Positions 32,012 to 41,140 of a DNA stretch of 64,000 nucleotides are shown here, one piece after another. Source of the DNA: Nocardia brasiliensis NBRC 14402 (GTDB lineage: Bacteria > Actinomycetota > Actinomycetes > Mycobacteriales > Mycobacteriaceae). A program made the position numbers and the translations under genes. Each line of letters starts with the position of its first letter. Positions within the stretch are counted from its first letter, which is position 1. Below the pieces are notes generated by a model. It saw only the letters and a program-made list of their open reading frames with translations. It had not been told where the DNA came from and made no database searches. Location: the NCBI RefSeq assembly GCF_000308475.2, contig NZ_BAFT02000065.1, positions 124,001 to 188,000 of the forward strand. The letters run 5' to 3'.

Positions 32012-33184
32012 TCACCGCACCGGGGGCATGGTCCGTTCGTTCGGATCGACACCCGGCGGCATGTGCGCGCCGTTGTTCGGCACATCTGGCCGCGGCGCGT
32101 TCGCGGCGCCGCGAATGTACATGCCAGGAGGCGGATTCTCGCAGTAGTTCCACTTCGGAATCGAGCCGTCCTGCACGGTTTCGTTACGGATCTGCGGGGT
32201 GTTGTAGGTGCAGAACGGGCGCGGCCACAGATCGAGGATCGCGTGGAACTCGCCGTCGTGCGCCGGCACACCCAGCGCCTCGGCACCGGCCGCGAGCGAG
32301 GGGAACAGCGCGCGCAGCGCGGGCAACCGCAGCTGCGCGGCCTTGGTCATCGCCGAGAAGTTGGCGGCCAGGCTGGTGATCGGGTCGCTGGTCTTGTCGA
32401 GCACCGCGCCGAGCCCGGCCAGCTGCCCCGGCGCCCGCTCCAGCACGCCCTGCAGTTCGGCGTTCGCGTTGTTGAACTGCTCGAACAGCGTGCCGGAGTT
32501 GCGGGTCAGCGTGGCGAGGTCGGGCTGAGCGTTGGAGGTGGTCTCGGCGATGGTGCGCAGGTTGCTGATCAGGTTGGTGGTCTGCGGCAGCAGGCTGTCG
32601 AAGCCGGCCATGGCCAGGCTGATGCCGTTGACCATGCCGCGCAACTGATCCGGGCCACCGCTGAGCGCGGTGTCGAGCTCGCTGAGGATCACGCCGAACT
32701 TGTCCGGGTCGACCTGCGCGATGAGGGCGCTGGAATTGTCCAGCACGGACCAGATCGGGGTCGGGGTCTTGATCTTGGCGGCATCGAACTTGATCACCGC
32801 GCCGTCCCCGAGGTAAGGGCCCTGCTCGGTGCCGGGGCGGAAGTCGATGTACTGCTCGCCCGCACCGGAGAGCGCCTGCACCGAGATGTCGGTGTCGACC
32901 GGGATCTTGAACTTGCTCTCGATCTGGGCCGACGCCGCGATGGCCTGGCCGCGATCGGTGAGTTCGATCGAGGTCACCTTGCCGATGCGATAGCCGCGCA
33001 ACGTCACGTCGTTGCCCGGCTGCAGCCCGCCGGAACGGTCCAGGTTCACCGTGACGGTGTAGTTGGACCGCAACGGGTTGACCCGCATAACGCTCACCAT
33101 CAGATAGGCGGCGCCGATGACGAACACCAGCACCAGGCCGATGGTCGACAGGATCAGCTTGTGCTCCTTCAGCTTCGCGATCAC
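32012..33184 (-). CDS. mceF: MCE family protein MceF
   Basis: This is a 390-residue Mce subunit. The N-terminal membrane anchor is LILSTIGLVLVFVIGAAYLMVSV. The MCE/MlaD domain follows (YTVTVNLDRSGGLQPGNDVTLRGYRIGKVTSIELT, about residues 42-120). A long helical region and a C-terminal domain ending PNERTMPPVR complete it. Six Mce subunits form a heterohexameric tube carrying lipids across the cell envelope; which lipid is not readable here. The GTG start overlaps the mceE stop (GTGA). It is the last Mce subunit, 132 bp before the Mce-associated gene. Confidence 0.92.
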   Translation of the reverse strand: MIAKLKEHKLILSTIGLVLVFVIGAAYLMVSVMRVNPLRSNYTVTVNLDRSGGLQPGNDVTLRGYRIGKVTSIELTDRGQAIAASAQIESKFKIPVDTDISVQALSGAGEQYIDFRPGTEQGPYLGDGAVIKFDAAKIKTPTPIWSVLDNSSALIAQVDPDKFGVILSELDTALSGGPDQLRGMVNGISLAMAGFDSLLPQTTNLISNLRTIAETTSNAQPDLATLTRNSGTLFEQFNNANAELQGVLERAPGQLAGLGAVLDKTSDPITSLAANFSAMTKAAQLRLPALRALFPSLAAGAEALGVPAHDGEFHAILDLWPRPFCTYNTPQIRNETVQDGSIPKWNYCENPPPGMYIRGAANAPRPDVPNNGAHMPPGVDPNERTMPPVR

Positions 33185-34284
33185 CGGTGACCCCCCTGCA
33201 CTCGGGACTGCACGATCTGCAGCACCTGGATCAGGCTGCCCGCGAAGTCCTGCAGATCCTGCACGTTCTGCAGCCTGCCGTGCTCCGGGTCGGTCAGCGC
33301 GCTGAGGTCGAGGTTGGTCGCGGTGGCGTAGACCGCGAAGCTCTTGCCCTTGAAGGTCGCGTCGAGCTTGGGCCGCAACACATGTGCCCGATCGAGCAGG
33401 ATCTCGAGGTTGTCGCCGGTGGCCGAGAGCGCGTCCATCAGCTGCCGGGTGTTGTCCAGCAGACTGCCGAGCTGCTCGCCGGAGGTGTTGGCGTAGTCGC
33501 CGAGCGCGGCGCTGGTGGTCGACACCTTGGTGAGCAGATCACCGATGGCGCGGTTGTTCTCGGCGATCGCGCCGATCATCTGCGGCAGGGTGTCGGCCAC
33601 CTGGCCGAGTTCGTTGCGCCGGGTCTCGATGGTGTTGGCCAGTGCGCTGAACTCGGTCAGCACCCCGTCCACCTTCGCGCTGTTGTCGTTCAAACTGCCG
33701 ATCACCCCGGTCATTTCGGTGATCAGGTGGGAAAGCTGGCCGCCGCGCCCGCCGACGATGGAGTCCAGCTCCGAGGTCAGCTTGCTGAGGCTGGCGACGC
33801 CACCACCGTTGAACAGCATGGAGATCGAGATCAGCAGCTGCTCGACGGTCGCGCCCGCAGAGGTCTTGTCCAGCCCCAGGGTGGCGCCGTCGCGCAGCAT
33901 GGTCGCGCCCGACTCGGTCTTCGGCTTGGACACCGCGATGAACACGTCACCGAGCGGGGTGGCCTGGCGCAGCTCGGCCGTGCTGCCCTCGGGCAACTCG
34001 ATGTCCTTGCTGATCTGCAGGTCGACGACCGCCTGGAAGTTCTTGGTCGTGATCTTGGAGACCACGCCGACATCCGAGCCGCCGATCTTCACCTTCGCCT
34101 GATCGGGCAGGTTCAGTGCGTTCTCGAAAACCGCGTGAACCGTGTAGGTTTCGCCGCCGACACCCGGTTTGGGCAGCGGCAGCTTCTCCACCGTGAGACC
34201 GCACCCGGAGGTGACCGACACGGCCGCCACCGCCGCCACCGCCATCAGCGCCCGTCGTGCCTTGATCGTCATTCGATACGTCAT
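33181..34284 (-). CDS. mceE: MCE family lipoprotein MceE (LprN-like)
   Basis: This is a 367-residue lipoprotein subunit. The signal peptide ends in the lipobox VTSGC near residue 28. The MCE domain has YTVHAVFENALNLPDQAKVKIGGSDVGVVSKI. The helical region contains long runs typical of tube-forming helices (SLNDNSAKVDGVLTEFSALANTIETRRNELGQVADTL). Mce operons normally encode one lipoprotein at the E position. Here the D subunit also has a Cys in a lipobox-like setting. It overlaps mceF by four bases. Confidence 0.92.
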   Translation of the reverse strand: MTYRMTIKARRALMAVAAVAAVSVTSGCGLTVEKLPLPKPGVGGETYTVHAVFENALNLPDQAKVKIGGSDVGVVSKITTKNFQAVVDLQISKDIELPEGSTAELRQATPLGDVFIAVSKPKTESGATMLRDGATLGLDKTSAGATVEQLLISISMLFNGGGVASLSKLTSELDSIVGGRGGQLSHLITEMTGVIGSLNDNSAKVDGVLTEFSALANTIETRRNELGQVADTLPQMIGAIAENNRAIGDLLTKVSTTSAALGDYANTSGEQLGSLLDNTRQLMDALSATGDNLEILLDRAHVLRPKLDATFKGKSFAVYATATNLDLSALTDPEHGRLQNVQDLQDFAGSLIQVLQIVQSRVQGGHR

Positions 34285-35390
34285 TTCGTCAGTCCGAGCA
34301 GCGCTGCCGTGAGGCCGTAATCCGGCCCGAAGTCCTGGCCGTATCCGGTACGGCAGCCCTCCGCCTTCATCTGGATGCGTTCGCAGAACAGGCTCAGGAT
34401 GTCGCCGGTGAGGGCCGTGCCGATGACCGCGTGCAGGCGCACGTAGCCGTGCTCGCGGTTCATGATCTTGTCGACGTTCTGGAAGGCCAGCGGCGCCACG
34501 TCGACGACCTCGGTGATGCCGTAGGCGTTGTCGCGCAACTGCTGGGTGACATTGGTGAGTCCGGCCATCGAACCCGCCAGCTGGTCCTGGTACTGCACCA
34601 GGGTCGTGCTGGTGTTGGCGAGGAAGTCGTTGATCTGGTTCAACGTCGCCTGCAAACCGGGGGACTGCTCCGCGAGCAGCCCGGTGAGCTGGGTCATCCG
34701 GTTGCTGAAATCGCGCACCGACTGGTCGTTGTCGGCCAGCATCGTGGTCAGCTCGTTCAGCTTCACGATGATGTTGGACACCGCGTCCTTGTTGTCGACA
34801 CCGATCTTCAGCGCGCCGGACAGGGCGTTGAGCGTGTCACGCATCTTCTCGCCGTTGCCGTTCACCATCGGGTACAGCACCCGGCCCGAGAGCGGGCCGA
34901 TGCCTTCGCTGCCCGGTTCCGGCTTGAGCGCGGCGGCGAACTGATCGATGGTCTTGATCATCGTGTCCAGCTCGACCGGCGTCTTGGTCTTGGCCAGCGG
35001 CAGGTGCGCACCGTCGGCCAGCGTGTCGCCCTTGGTGTAGACCGGGGTGAGCTCGACGTGCCGGTCGGTCACGATGGACGGCGAAATGATCGCAGCCATC
35101 GCGTCTTTCGGAATCTTCACGTCGTTGTTGATCGACATGTGCACCTCGACGAGGGTGCCCTTCGGCACGATCTTCTCGACCTTGCCGACATCGAGCCCGA
35201 GCACGGTGATCGGGTTGCCCTCGTAGATGCCCGCGATGTTCTCGAAGTCCGCGGTGATCCGAATCGTCTGGCCCAGTGCGTTGTTCACCGAGGACGGCAC
35301 CAGCGAGCAGCTTCCGACGGTCAGTGCGGCCGCGCTGGCCAGCACCAGCTTGGCGAGGGAACGGAGTTTGACGGTCTTGGCGAAGCTCAT
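34281..35390 (-). CDS. mceD: MCE family protein MceD, lipobox-like N-terminus
   Basis: This is a 369-residue Mce subunit. The start MSFAKTVKLRSLAK overlaps the mceC stop by four bases, the spacing used throughout the operon; a longer frame upstream is not used. LVLASAAALTVGSC SLV gives a lipobox-like LTVGSC, so it may be lipidated like MceE. The MCE domain is IRITADFENIAGIYEGNPITVLGLDVGKVEKI. A long helical region follows, and the C-terminus carries two Cys (LFCERIQMKAEGC). Role as for the other subunits. Confidence 0.9.
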   Translation of the reverse strand: MSFAKTVKLRSLAKLVLASAAALTVGSCSLVPSSVNNALGQTIRITADFENIAGIYEGNPITVLGLDVGKVEKIVPKGTLVEVHMSINNDVKIPKDAMAAIISPSIVTDRHVELTPVYTKGDTLADGAHLPLAKTKTPVELDTMIKTIDQFAAALKPEPGSEGIGPLSGRVLYPMVNGNGEKMRDTLNALSGALKIGVDNKDAVSNIIVKLNELTTMLADNDQSVRDFSNRMTQLTGLLAEQSPGLQATLNQINDFLANTSTTLVQYQDQLAGSMAGLTNVTQQLRDNAYGITEVVDVAPLAFQNVDKIMNREHGYVRLHAVIGTALTGDILSLFCERIQMKAEGCRTGYGQDFGPDYGLTAALLGLTK

Positions 35391-36388
35391 CCCTGGCACC
35401 CCTCGATCGCATTGGCGAAGCACAACCAGTTGTCCGGGAACAGCCACGGAAGACCGACGTCGCCGTACGGTCCGCTGCCGCCCCAGGAGTTCGCCAGGTA
35501 GCGCACCGTCGGCGGCATCAGCGAAAGCAACCGGTCCAGATTGTCCTTGTTCTTCTGCAGGCCCTCGGCCATGGTGTTGAGCTGCTGGATGGTCGGGCCG
35601 AGCTGGTTGTCGTTCTCCGCGCCGATCGCCTGCAGCTGCTTGGTGAGCTGGGCGACGTTGTCGAGCAGCTGACGCAGCAGCCCCTGCCGCTCCATCACCC
35701 GGTTCGCGATGGCCTCGCCCTGGGTGATCACCAGCAGCACGCTGTTGCGGTTGTCGCCCAGGATCTGGGTGACCCGGTTCAGGTCCTTGAGCAGGCTGTC
35801 CACCTCGTCGCGGCGGGTGTCCATCACCTTGGCCAGCGCGCCGACGCTGTCGAGCGCCTGCGCCATCAGCTGCGGCGAATCGCCCATCTGCTGATTGATC
35901 AGGTTCAGCGACTCGGACAGCTTCTTGGTGTCGAGCGCCTCGAACTTCGGCGTGCCGACCTGCACCACATCGGCGAGGTTGTACGGAACGGCGGTGTTGG
36001 ACACCGGGATTCGGCCGCCCTTCAGGCCGGTGCCGTCACCGGGCTCCAGATCCACATACCGGGCACCGAGCAGCGTCGCCATCTTGATCGACGCGCGCGC
36101 GTCCGGCCCGAGCTTCACCCCGTTGTCGACGCTCAGCGTCAGCAGCACGTGGTCGCCCTCGAGTTTCGCGCCGTCCACCCGGCCGCTCGTCACGCCCGCG
36201 ATGGCCACCCGGTCGCCGACCTTGATGCCCGCGGCCTGCACGAACTCGGCCTTGATCGACTGCTCACCGACGCCGAGCAGCTTGATCGCGCTGGAGGCGA
36301 GCAGCAGCGCGACGATGAGCGCGCCGCCGATGATGCCCAGCCAGAAGTAGCGGTTGTTGTCGAACTTGGTCTTGAGCTTGGTCATCAT
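35387..36388 (-). CDS. mceC: MCE family protein MceC
   Basis: This is a 333-residue Mce subunit. The N-terminal anchor is YFWLGIIGGALIVALLLASSAIKLLG. The MCE domain is SIKAEFVQAAGIKVGDRVAIAGVTSGRVDGAKLEGDHVLLTLSV. A helical tube region follows, ending near a Trp-rich tail (WGGSGPYGDVGLPWLFPDNWLC). The ATG overlaps the mceB stop (ATGA); a second ATG follows at once. It lacks the long Pro-rich tail seen in some MceC proteins. Confidence 0.91.
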   Translation of the reverse strand: MMTKLKTKFDNNRYFWLGIIGGALIVALLLASSAIKLLGVGEQSIKAEFVQAAGIKVGDRVAIAGVTSGRVDGAKLEGDHVLLTLSVDNGVKLGPDARASIKMATLLGARYVDLEPGDGTGLKGGRIPVSNTAVPYNLADVVQVGTPKFEALDTKKLSESLNLINQQMGDSPQLMAQALDSVGALAKVMDTRRDEVDSLLKDLNRVTQILGDNRNSVLLVITQGEAIANRVMERQGLLRQLLDNVAQLTKQLQAIGAENDNQLGPTIQQLNTMAEGLQKNKDNLDRLLSLMPPTVRYLANSWGGSGPYGDVGLPWLFPDNWLCFANAIEGCQG

Positions 36389-37428
36389 GGGCGGCACACC
36401 GCCGAGTGCGAAGTGCCGCCGATCTGCGAGAACAGACCGCGCGGGAACAGCACGCCGTACAGCGAGACGTCCAAGCCGCACAGGTAGGCGTTGGCGTAGC
36501 CGCCCTCGGAGGTGTGCTTGCCACCGATCGAGACGATGTTCGGCAGGTCGATCGCCATCTGGTCGAGCTTGGCGCCGTTGTTCAGCAGCAGCGTGAGGGC
36601 CGCGCTGGTGGAGTTCTGCGCGGTCTGCAGCTTCGGCTGGATGTTGCCGACCATGTCCACCAGCGAGCTGGTGGCGTTCGCGATCTGCACGGTCGAGGAC
36701 TGCAACGACTGACCCTGCTCGTACAACCCGCCGATCAAGGCCCGGGTCTGGGTCACCAAGGTCTCCAATTCATCACCTCGTTTGGCCAACCCCGACATCA
36801 CGCCGGACAGGTTGACGATCACATCGGACAGGATCGCGTCCCGCCGCTGGAAATCGGTGGCCAGCTGCGCGGCCTGCACGATGAACGCGCTCAACGAGAC
36901 TCCGTCGCCCTGCAGGGCCTGGATGAAGGTCTCGGACAGCCGGTTCACCTGCTCGGGCTGCAGCGCCTGGAACAGCGGTTGAAAACCGTTGAGCAGGCCC
37001 GAGACGTCGAACGACGGCTCGGTGCGCTCCAGCGGAATCGATCCGTTGTTCTTCAGCTGCGCCGGGCTCGGCGCCTTGCCCGGCGCCAGCGCGACGTAGC
37101 GCTGCCCGATCAGGTTCTGGTAACGCACCAGGGCTTTGGTGTCGTCGAACAGGGTTTGATCCCGCTGCACGACGAAGGTCACCTTCGCCACCTGCTTCTT
37201 GGACTTCGGATCGCGGTTCAGCTCGATCTTCTCGACCTTGCCGACCCGCACGCCGGCCATCCGGACGTCGTCACCGGTATGCAAGCCGAGCACATCGGAG
37301 AACGTCGCGGAGTAGGTGTTGGTGTCGCCCTGGACGATGCGCGCCAGGGTATTCCAGACGACGACCGTCACCAGGATGGAGACGAGCGCGAAGATGCCGA
37401 ACCCGATCAGCGGCTTTTTTATACTCAT
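36385..37428 (-). CDS. mceB: MCE family protein MceB
   Basis: This is a 347-residue Mce subunit. An N-terminal anchor (PLIGFGIFALVSILVTVVVWNTL) is followed by the MCE domain (NTYSATFSDVLGLHTGDDVRMAGVRVGKVEKIEL). The helical region and a C-terminal segment with two Cys (AYLCGLDVSLYGVLF and SAVCRP) complete it. It overlaps mceA at its start and mceC at its stop, each by four bases, which points to tight translational coupling for a fixed subunit ratio. Confidence 0.92.
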   Translation of the reverse strand: MSIKKPLIGFGIFALVSILVTVVVWNTLARIVQGDTNTYSATFSDVLGLHTGDDVRMAGVRVGKVEKIELNRDPKSKKQVAKVTFVVQRDQTLFDDTKALVRYQNLIGQRYVALAPGKAPSPAQLKNNGSIPLERTEPSFDVSGLLNGFQPLFQALQPEQVNRLSETFIQALQGDGVSLSAFIVQAAQLATDFQRRDAILSDVIVNLSGVMSGLAKRGDELETLVTQTRALIGGLYEQGQSLQSSTVQIANATSSLVDMVGNIQPKLQTAQNSTSAALTLLLNNGAKLDQMAIDLPNIVSIGGKHTSEGGYANAYLCGLDVSLYGVLFPRGLFSQIGGTSHSAVCRP

Positions 37429-38924
37429 CGGCTCGCCTCGCTCTGGGCCACGTGCATGGTCCCGCCCTTCAAGATCGAGCTCAACAGCAGGTATTCGGCG
37501 GTGGTCGGCTGCCGCCCGAGCAGCTGGGTGATCGCGGCGTCGCCCTGGTAGGAGATCTCCCCGACCTTCGGTGTGCCCGCCGGTGCGGCGGCCGGCGCCA
37601 CCGGGCCCGGCGCGGGCGCCGGAGCGGGGGCGGGCTGCTGTCCGAACAGACCGGGCAACATCGGGAACAGGCCCTCCAGCGGCGTGCCCGCGAACGGGCG
37701 CGGCTCGCCGGCCACCGGGCCCGCAGCAGCCGCCGGGTTGGGCATGGTGACGCCCGGGATCAACGGCAGGCCCGGCATCGGCACTACCGGCGGCAGCCCG
37801 GCGGCCGATTCCAGCGCGCGCGGCTTCAGCTTGTCCGGCAGCGGCGGCAGTTCGTTCACTGCGGGCGCGGTGGCACAGCTCGGTCCGGCCAGCTCGCCGT
37901 AGCGCGGGCAGTCGGCCACGGTGTACGGCTTGTACGGCGTGAGCGTGATACCCGCGTTCCAGCGCTGCTGCTGTTGCGGACCCCAGGTGAAGGTGGTGTC
38001 CATCCGGCGCACCATCTCACTGAGATTCAGGATCGTGTTGGTGATCGCGGACGGATCCGCGGCCACCGCGCCGAACATATCGCTCATGCCCACGGTGACC
38101 TGCTTGCCCACGTCACCATTGCGCGCGAACAGATCGTTCACGGTGTCGACCGTGCTGCCGGTGCCGGTGATCAACGCGACGAGATCGGTGCGCCGGTCGG
38201 CGATGGTGCGCGCGGTATCGACGGAAGTGCCGAGCACATCGAGCAATTCGGGCGCGGACTGGTTCAGCGCGTGCATCGACGCGGACAGGTCACCGAGCAT
38301 CACGCCGAGGTTCGGGATGGAGTCGTCCACCGACTGCAACCAGCGATCGAACCGTTCGACGGTGGAGCCGGGCATCCGGCCGCTGCCGTCGAGCGCCTGC
38401 GAGAGCGTGCCGAGCACGCGCCCGAACTGCATCGGATCGATCCGGTCCAGGATGTTGCGCACCGTGGTCAGGGTGTCCTGCAGCGCGAGCGTGCCCGCGC
38501 TGCGGTCCTCCTCGATGACCGAACCCTCGCGCAGATACTGATCGGCCGGGCCATTGAAGACCAGCTCGACCGAGGTGACCGCGAACAGGTTGCTCGGCAC
38601 CACCCGCGCGGTGACGTTCGACGGCACGCCCTTCGCGAACTCGGGCTTCATCTCGATCTGCACCTTCTGCAGCTCGCCCTTGGCCGCGACCTCGACGTCG
38701 GCGACCTCGCCGACGAGCACGCCGCGGAACTTGACGTCCGCCTTCTCCGGCAGCCCGTCACCCGTGGTGGTCAGGTTCGCGACGACGTTGACCTTGTCGA
38801 CGAAGTAACCGGTGTATCGGCCCATCAAGAACGCCAGCACGATCGCGAAGACGACCAGCCCGCCGACACCCGCGAGGAGCAGCTGGCGCATGGTGGGACC
38901 ACGCCCACTCGGATCAATGATCAT
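37425..38924 (-). CDS. mceA: MCE family protein MceA with long Pro/Ala-rich C-terminus
   Basis: This is a 499-residue Mce subunit. The anchor is LLLAGVGGLVVFAIVLAFLMG. The MCE domain is VNVVANLTTTGDGLPEKADVKFRGVLVGEVADVEV. After the helical region, residues of about 370-470 are Pro/Ala/Gly-rich (QQPAPAPAPAPGPVAPAAAPAG) and probably span periplasm or cell wall. The end is a folded-looking segment (DAAITQLLGRQPTTAEYLLLSSILKGG). This long tail makes it the largest subunit in the operon. It overlaps mceB by four bases and lies 6 bp after yrbEB. Confidence 0.91.
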   Translation of the reverse strand: MIIDPSGRGPTMRQLLLAGVGGLVVFAIVLAFLMGRYTGYFVDKVNVVANLTTTGDGLPEKADVKFRGVLVGEVADVEVAAKGELQKVQIEMKPEFAKGVPSNVTARVVPSNLFAVTSVELVFNGPADQYLREGSVIEEDRSAGTLALQDTLTTVRNILDRIDPMQFGRVLGTLSQALDGSGRMPGSTVERFDRWLQSVDDSIPNLGVMLGDLSASMHALNQSAPELLDVLGTSVDTARTIADRRTDLVALITGTGSTVDTVNDLFARNGDVGKQVTVGMSDMFGAVAADPSAITNTILNLSEMVRRMDTTFTWGPQQQQRWNAGITLTPYKPYTVADCPRYGELAGPSCATAPAVNELPPLPDKLKPRALESAAGLPPVVPMPGLPLIPGVTMPNPAAAAGPVAGEPRPFAGTPLEGLFPMLPGLFGQQPAPAPAPAPGPVAPAAAPAGTPKVGEISYQGDAAITQLLGRQPTTAEYLLLSSILKGGTMHVAQSEASR

Positions 38925-38930
38925 CTCGTC

Positions 38931-39794
38931 CTACCCTGAGATCCGGATTCCGGCGGTGACGCCCCAGATCGCCAATGTCATGAACAGATTCGCGAAGACG
39001 ACCGCGATGATGCACACCTTGATCGCCCGGCCGGCCGCGACACCGACACCCTCCGGTCCACCGGAGGCGAAGAAACCGTAGTAGCACTGGATGAACGTGG
39101 TGACCGCGACGAACAGGATCGCCTTCACCAGCGAATAGACCACGTCGGTCGGTACCAGGAATTGGTAGAAGTAGTGCTGGTAGGTGCCGCTGGCGGTGCC
39201 GCCGATCAGTTGCACGGTCAGCGAGCAGGAGATGTAGGCCATCGCCAGGCCCAGGCAGTACAGCGGGATGATGGCGATCATCGCGGCGAACATCCGGGTG
39301 CTGATCAGGTAGGGCAGCGGCCGGATCGCGATGGACTCCAGCGCGTCGATCTCCTCGGAGATCCGCATGGCGCCCAGCTGCGCGGTGAACCGGCAGCCCG
39401 CCTGCGCGGCGAACGCGATCGTGGCGAGCAGCGGGCCGATCTCCCGGGTGGTGGCGAACGCGGAGATCGCGCCGGTGATCGGGCTCAGGCCGAGCAGGTT
39501 CAGCGAGTTGTAGCCCTGGATGCCGACGGTCATCCCGCCGAAGGCGCTGAGGATGACCACGACGCCGATGGTGCCGCCACCGACGACCAGGTTCCCGTTG
39601 CCCCAGGTGACATCCGAGAGCAGCCGCCACACTTCCTTCGGGTAGTGCTTGAGCGCCAACGGAATCGAGCCGATCGAGCGCAACAGGAAGAACACCTGGT
39701 GGCCCAGTTTGGCGAGCAGGTTCGCCGGCGCCGACGCGCCCTTGCGGAGCTGTTGGAACGGCCGCAGCAGCGGGGGAACATATGTCGACGACAC
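38931..39794 (-). CDS. yrbEB: Mce-linked MlaE-type permease YrbEB
   Basis: This is a 287-residue permease with five to six membrane helices. The MlaE/YrbE signature is clear: LLGLSPITGAISAFATTREIGPLLATIAFAAQAGCRFTAQLGAMRISEEIDALESIAIRPLPYLISTRM. Two YrbE proteins form the membrane base of the Mce transporter and engage an ATPase (MceG), usually encoded elsewhere; none is in this window. The GTG start directly abuts the yrbEA stop. Confidence 0.93.
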   Translation of the reverse strand: MSSTYVPPLLRPFQQLRKGASAPANLLAKLGHQVFFLLRSIGSIPLALKHYPKEVWRLLSDVTWGNGNLVVGGGTIGVVVILSAFGGMTVGIQGYNSLNLLGLSPITGAISAFATTREIGPLLATIAFAAQAGCRFTAQLGAMRISEEIDALESIAIRPLPYLISTRMFAAMIAIIPLYCLGLAMAYISCSLTVQLIGGTASGTYQHYFYQFLVPTDVVYSLVKAILFVAVTTFIQCYYGFFASGGPEGVGVAAGRAIKVCIIAVVFANLFMTLAIWGVTAGIRISG

Positions 39795-40649
39795 TCAGAC
39801 CACCTGGGACGGGAACAGTGCGTTGTACACCTGAGTGATTATCAGGTTCACGCCGAACAACATGATCGCCGAACTCACCACCGCCGAATTGACCGCGTTG
39901 GCCACGCCGCCCGGGCCGCCGCGGGCATTCAGTCCGTTGTCGCACGCGATGATCGCCGCGAGCAAACCGAATATCAGCGATTTCACCAGTGCGACAAGAA
40001 GATCACGCGTGACGGCGAACGAGGAGAACGTACCGATATATGAACCGGGCGTTCCGTTCTGCGCGAAAATATTGAAGATGTAACCGGTCAAGAAACCGAC
40101 GAAGACGACGAAGCCGCACAGCAGCACACTGACCAGCATGGCCGCGCCGAGGCGCGGAGCAACCAGCCGGCGCATCGGGTCGACGCCCATCACCTTCATC
40201 GCGTCGATCTCTTCGCGGATGGTGCGCGAGCCGAGGTCGGCGCAGACCGCGGAGCCGACCGCGCCGGCGATCATCAGCGAGGTGACGAGGGGAGCGCCCT
40301 GCTGGATGATGCCGAGGCCGTTGGCCGCGCCGATGAAGGAGGTCGCACCGACCTGCCCGGCGATCGAGCCGACCTGGATCGATACGATGACACCGATCGG
40401 AATGGCGACGAGCAGCGTGGGCGCCGCCGAGACGCTCGACATGAACGCGCACTGGCGGATGAACTCACGAAAAGGGAAGCGGCGACGGAAGATCGAGACG
40501 AAAAGTTCGGCAACCGCCGCGATCCCCATGGTGATCTGGCGACCGAAGGTTTCCAGCGAAGCCTTCGGATGGTCTGCCCAGTAACCCTTGGTCCAATCGA
40601 CCGCATCACTCATCCGTGACCCTGTTGGTGGACTCTCGGTCGACTGCAC
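39795..40649 (-). CDS. yrbEA: Mce-linked MlaE-type permease YrbEA
   Basis: This is a 284-residue permease, the first gene of the mce operon. The signature VGATSFIGAANGLGIIQQGAPLVTSLMIAGAVGSAVCADLGSRTIREEIDAMKVMGVDPMRRLVAPR marks the coupling helix region. GTG 40649 is preferred because AGAGGGG lies seven bases before it; ATG 40613 (MSDAVDWT) is an alternative with a poorer site. A perfect palindrome lies 58 bp upstream. Confidence 0.92.
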   Translation of the reverse strand: MQSTESPPTGSRMSDAVDWTKGYWADHPKASLETFGRQITMGIAAVAELFVSIFRRRFPFREFIRQCAFMSSVSAAPTLLVAIPIGVIVSIQVGSIAGQVGATSFIGAANGLGIIQQGAPLVTSLMIAGAVGSAVCADLGSRTIREEIDAMKVMGVDPMRRLVAPRLGAAMLVSVLLCGFVVFVGFLTGYIFNIFAQNGTPGSYIGTFSSFAVTRDLLVALVKSLIFGLLAAIIACDNGLNARGGPGGVANAVNSAVVSSAIMLFGVNLIITQVYNALFPSQVV

Positions 40650-41140
40650 TGGCTAACCCCTCTCGACGCCGGTTGGCTGCCCCGACGACTTGTTTGCTTG
40701 ACGCACCTTACTACGTAGTAAGCCAGAACACACCACCCTCTTGTGATTGCAGTCATAGACCTCCGCCACAGCGCACGTAACGCTATGACGTGGGACATCG
40801 ACATTGGGGCATAGCCCAAACAGGTGGGCCGCAACGTTGGCACAAGTGACAGGTCAAGCAGGGAAACGACGGCTCGGAACGGACCATCCGGGCAATTTGT
40901 TCGGACAATATTCAGGCAAAATCACTTTCGATTCCGGAACCGTACGAAACGGACCGCACTACTACCGAAGTACAAACAGGAACCGAACAAAAGGATTTTC
41001 CATAGCTTTTCGCTATGGACAATAGGGTTGATCTCGGGCCGTCGTGGACACCCTGCTGTAGATGACGCGCCCGGACAGAATTACTGACACGATGGGTGCG
41101 ACAGATTGATATCGTGCGGGCTTCCGACGTCTGGAGGGAC
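40650..41140. other. Divergent promoter region of mce operon and S1 protease
   Basis: This 491-bp spacer is clearly lower in GC than its surroundings. It holds the 16-bp palindrome near the mce operon and a hairpin CCATAGC-TTTTC-GCTATGG at 41000-41018. No gene was found in it; short open frames have no ribosome binding site. The protease promoter probably lies near 41060-41120. Confidence 0.55.
40707..40722. promoter_or_regulatory. Perfect 16-bp palindrome, probable operator of the mce operon
   Basis: CTTACTACGTAGTAAG is centred about 65 bp before the yrbEA start. Its length and AT-rich symmetric arms suit a TetR-family repressor. It may overlap the -10 region of the operon promoter. Confidence 0.65.
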
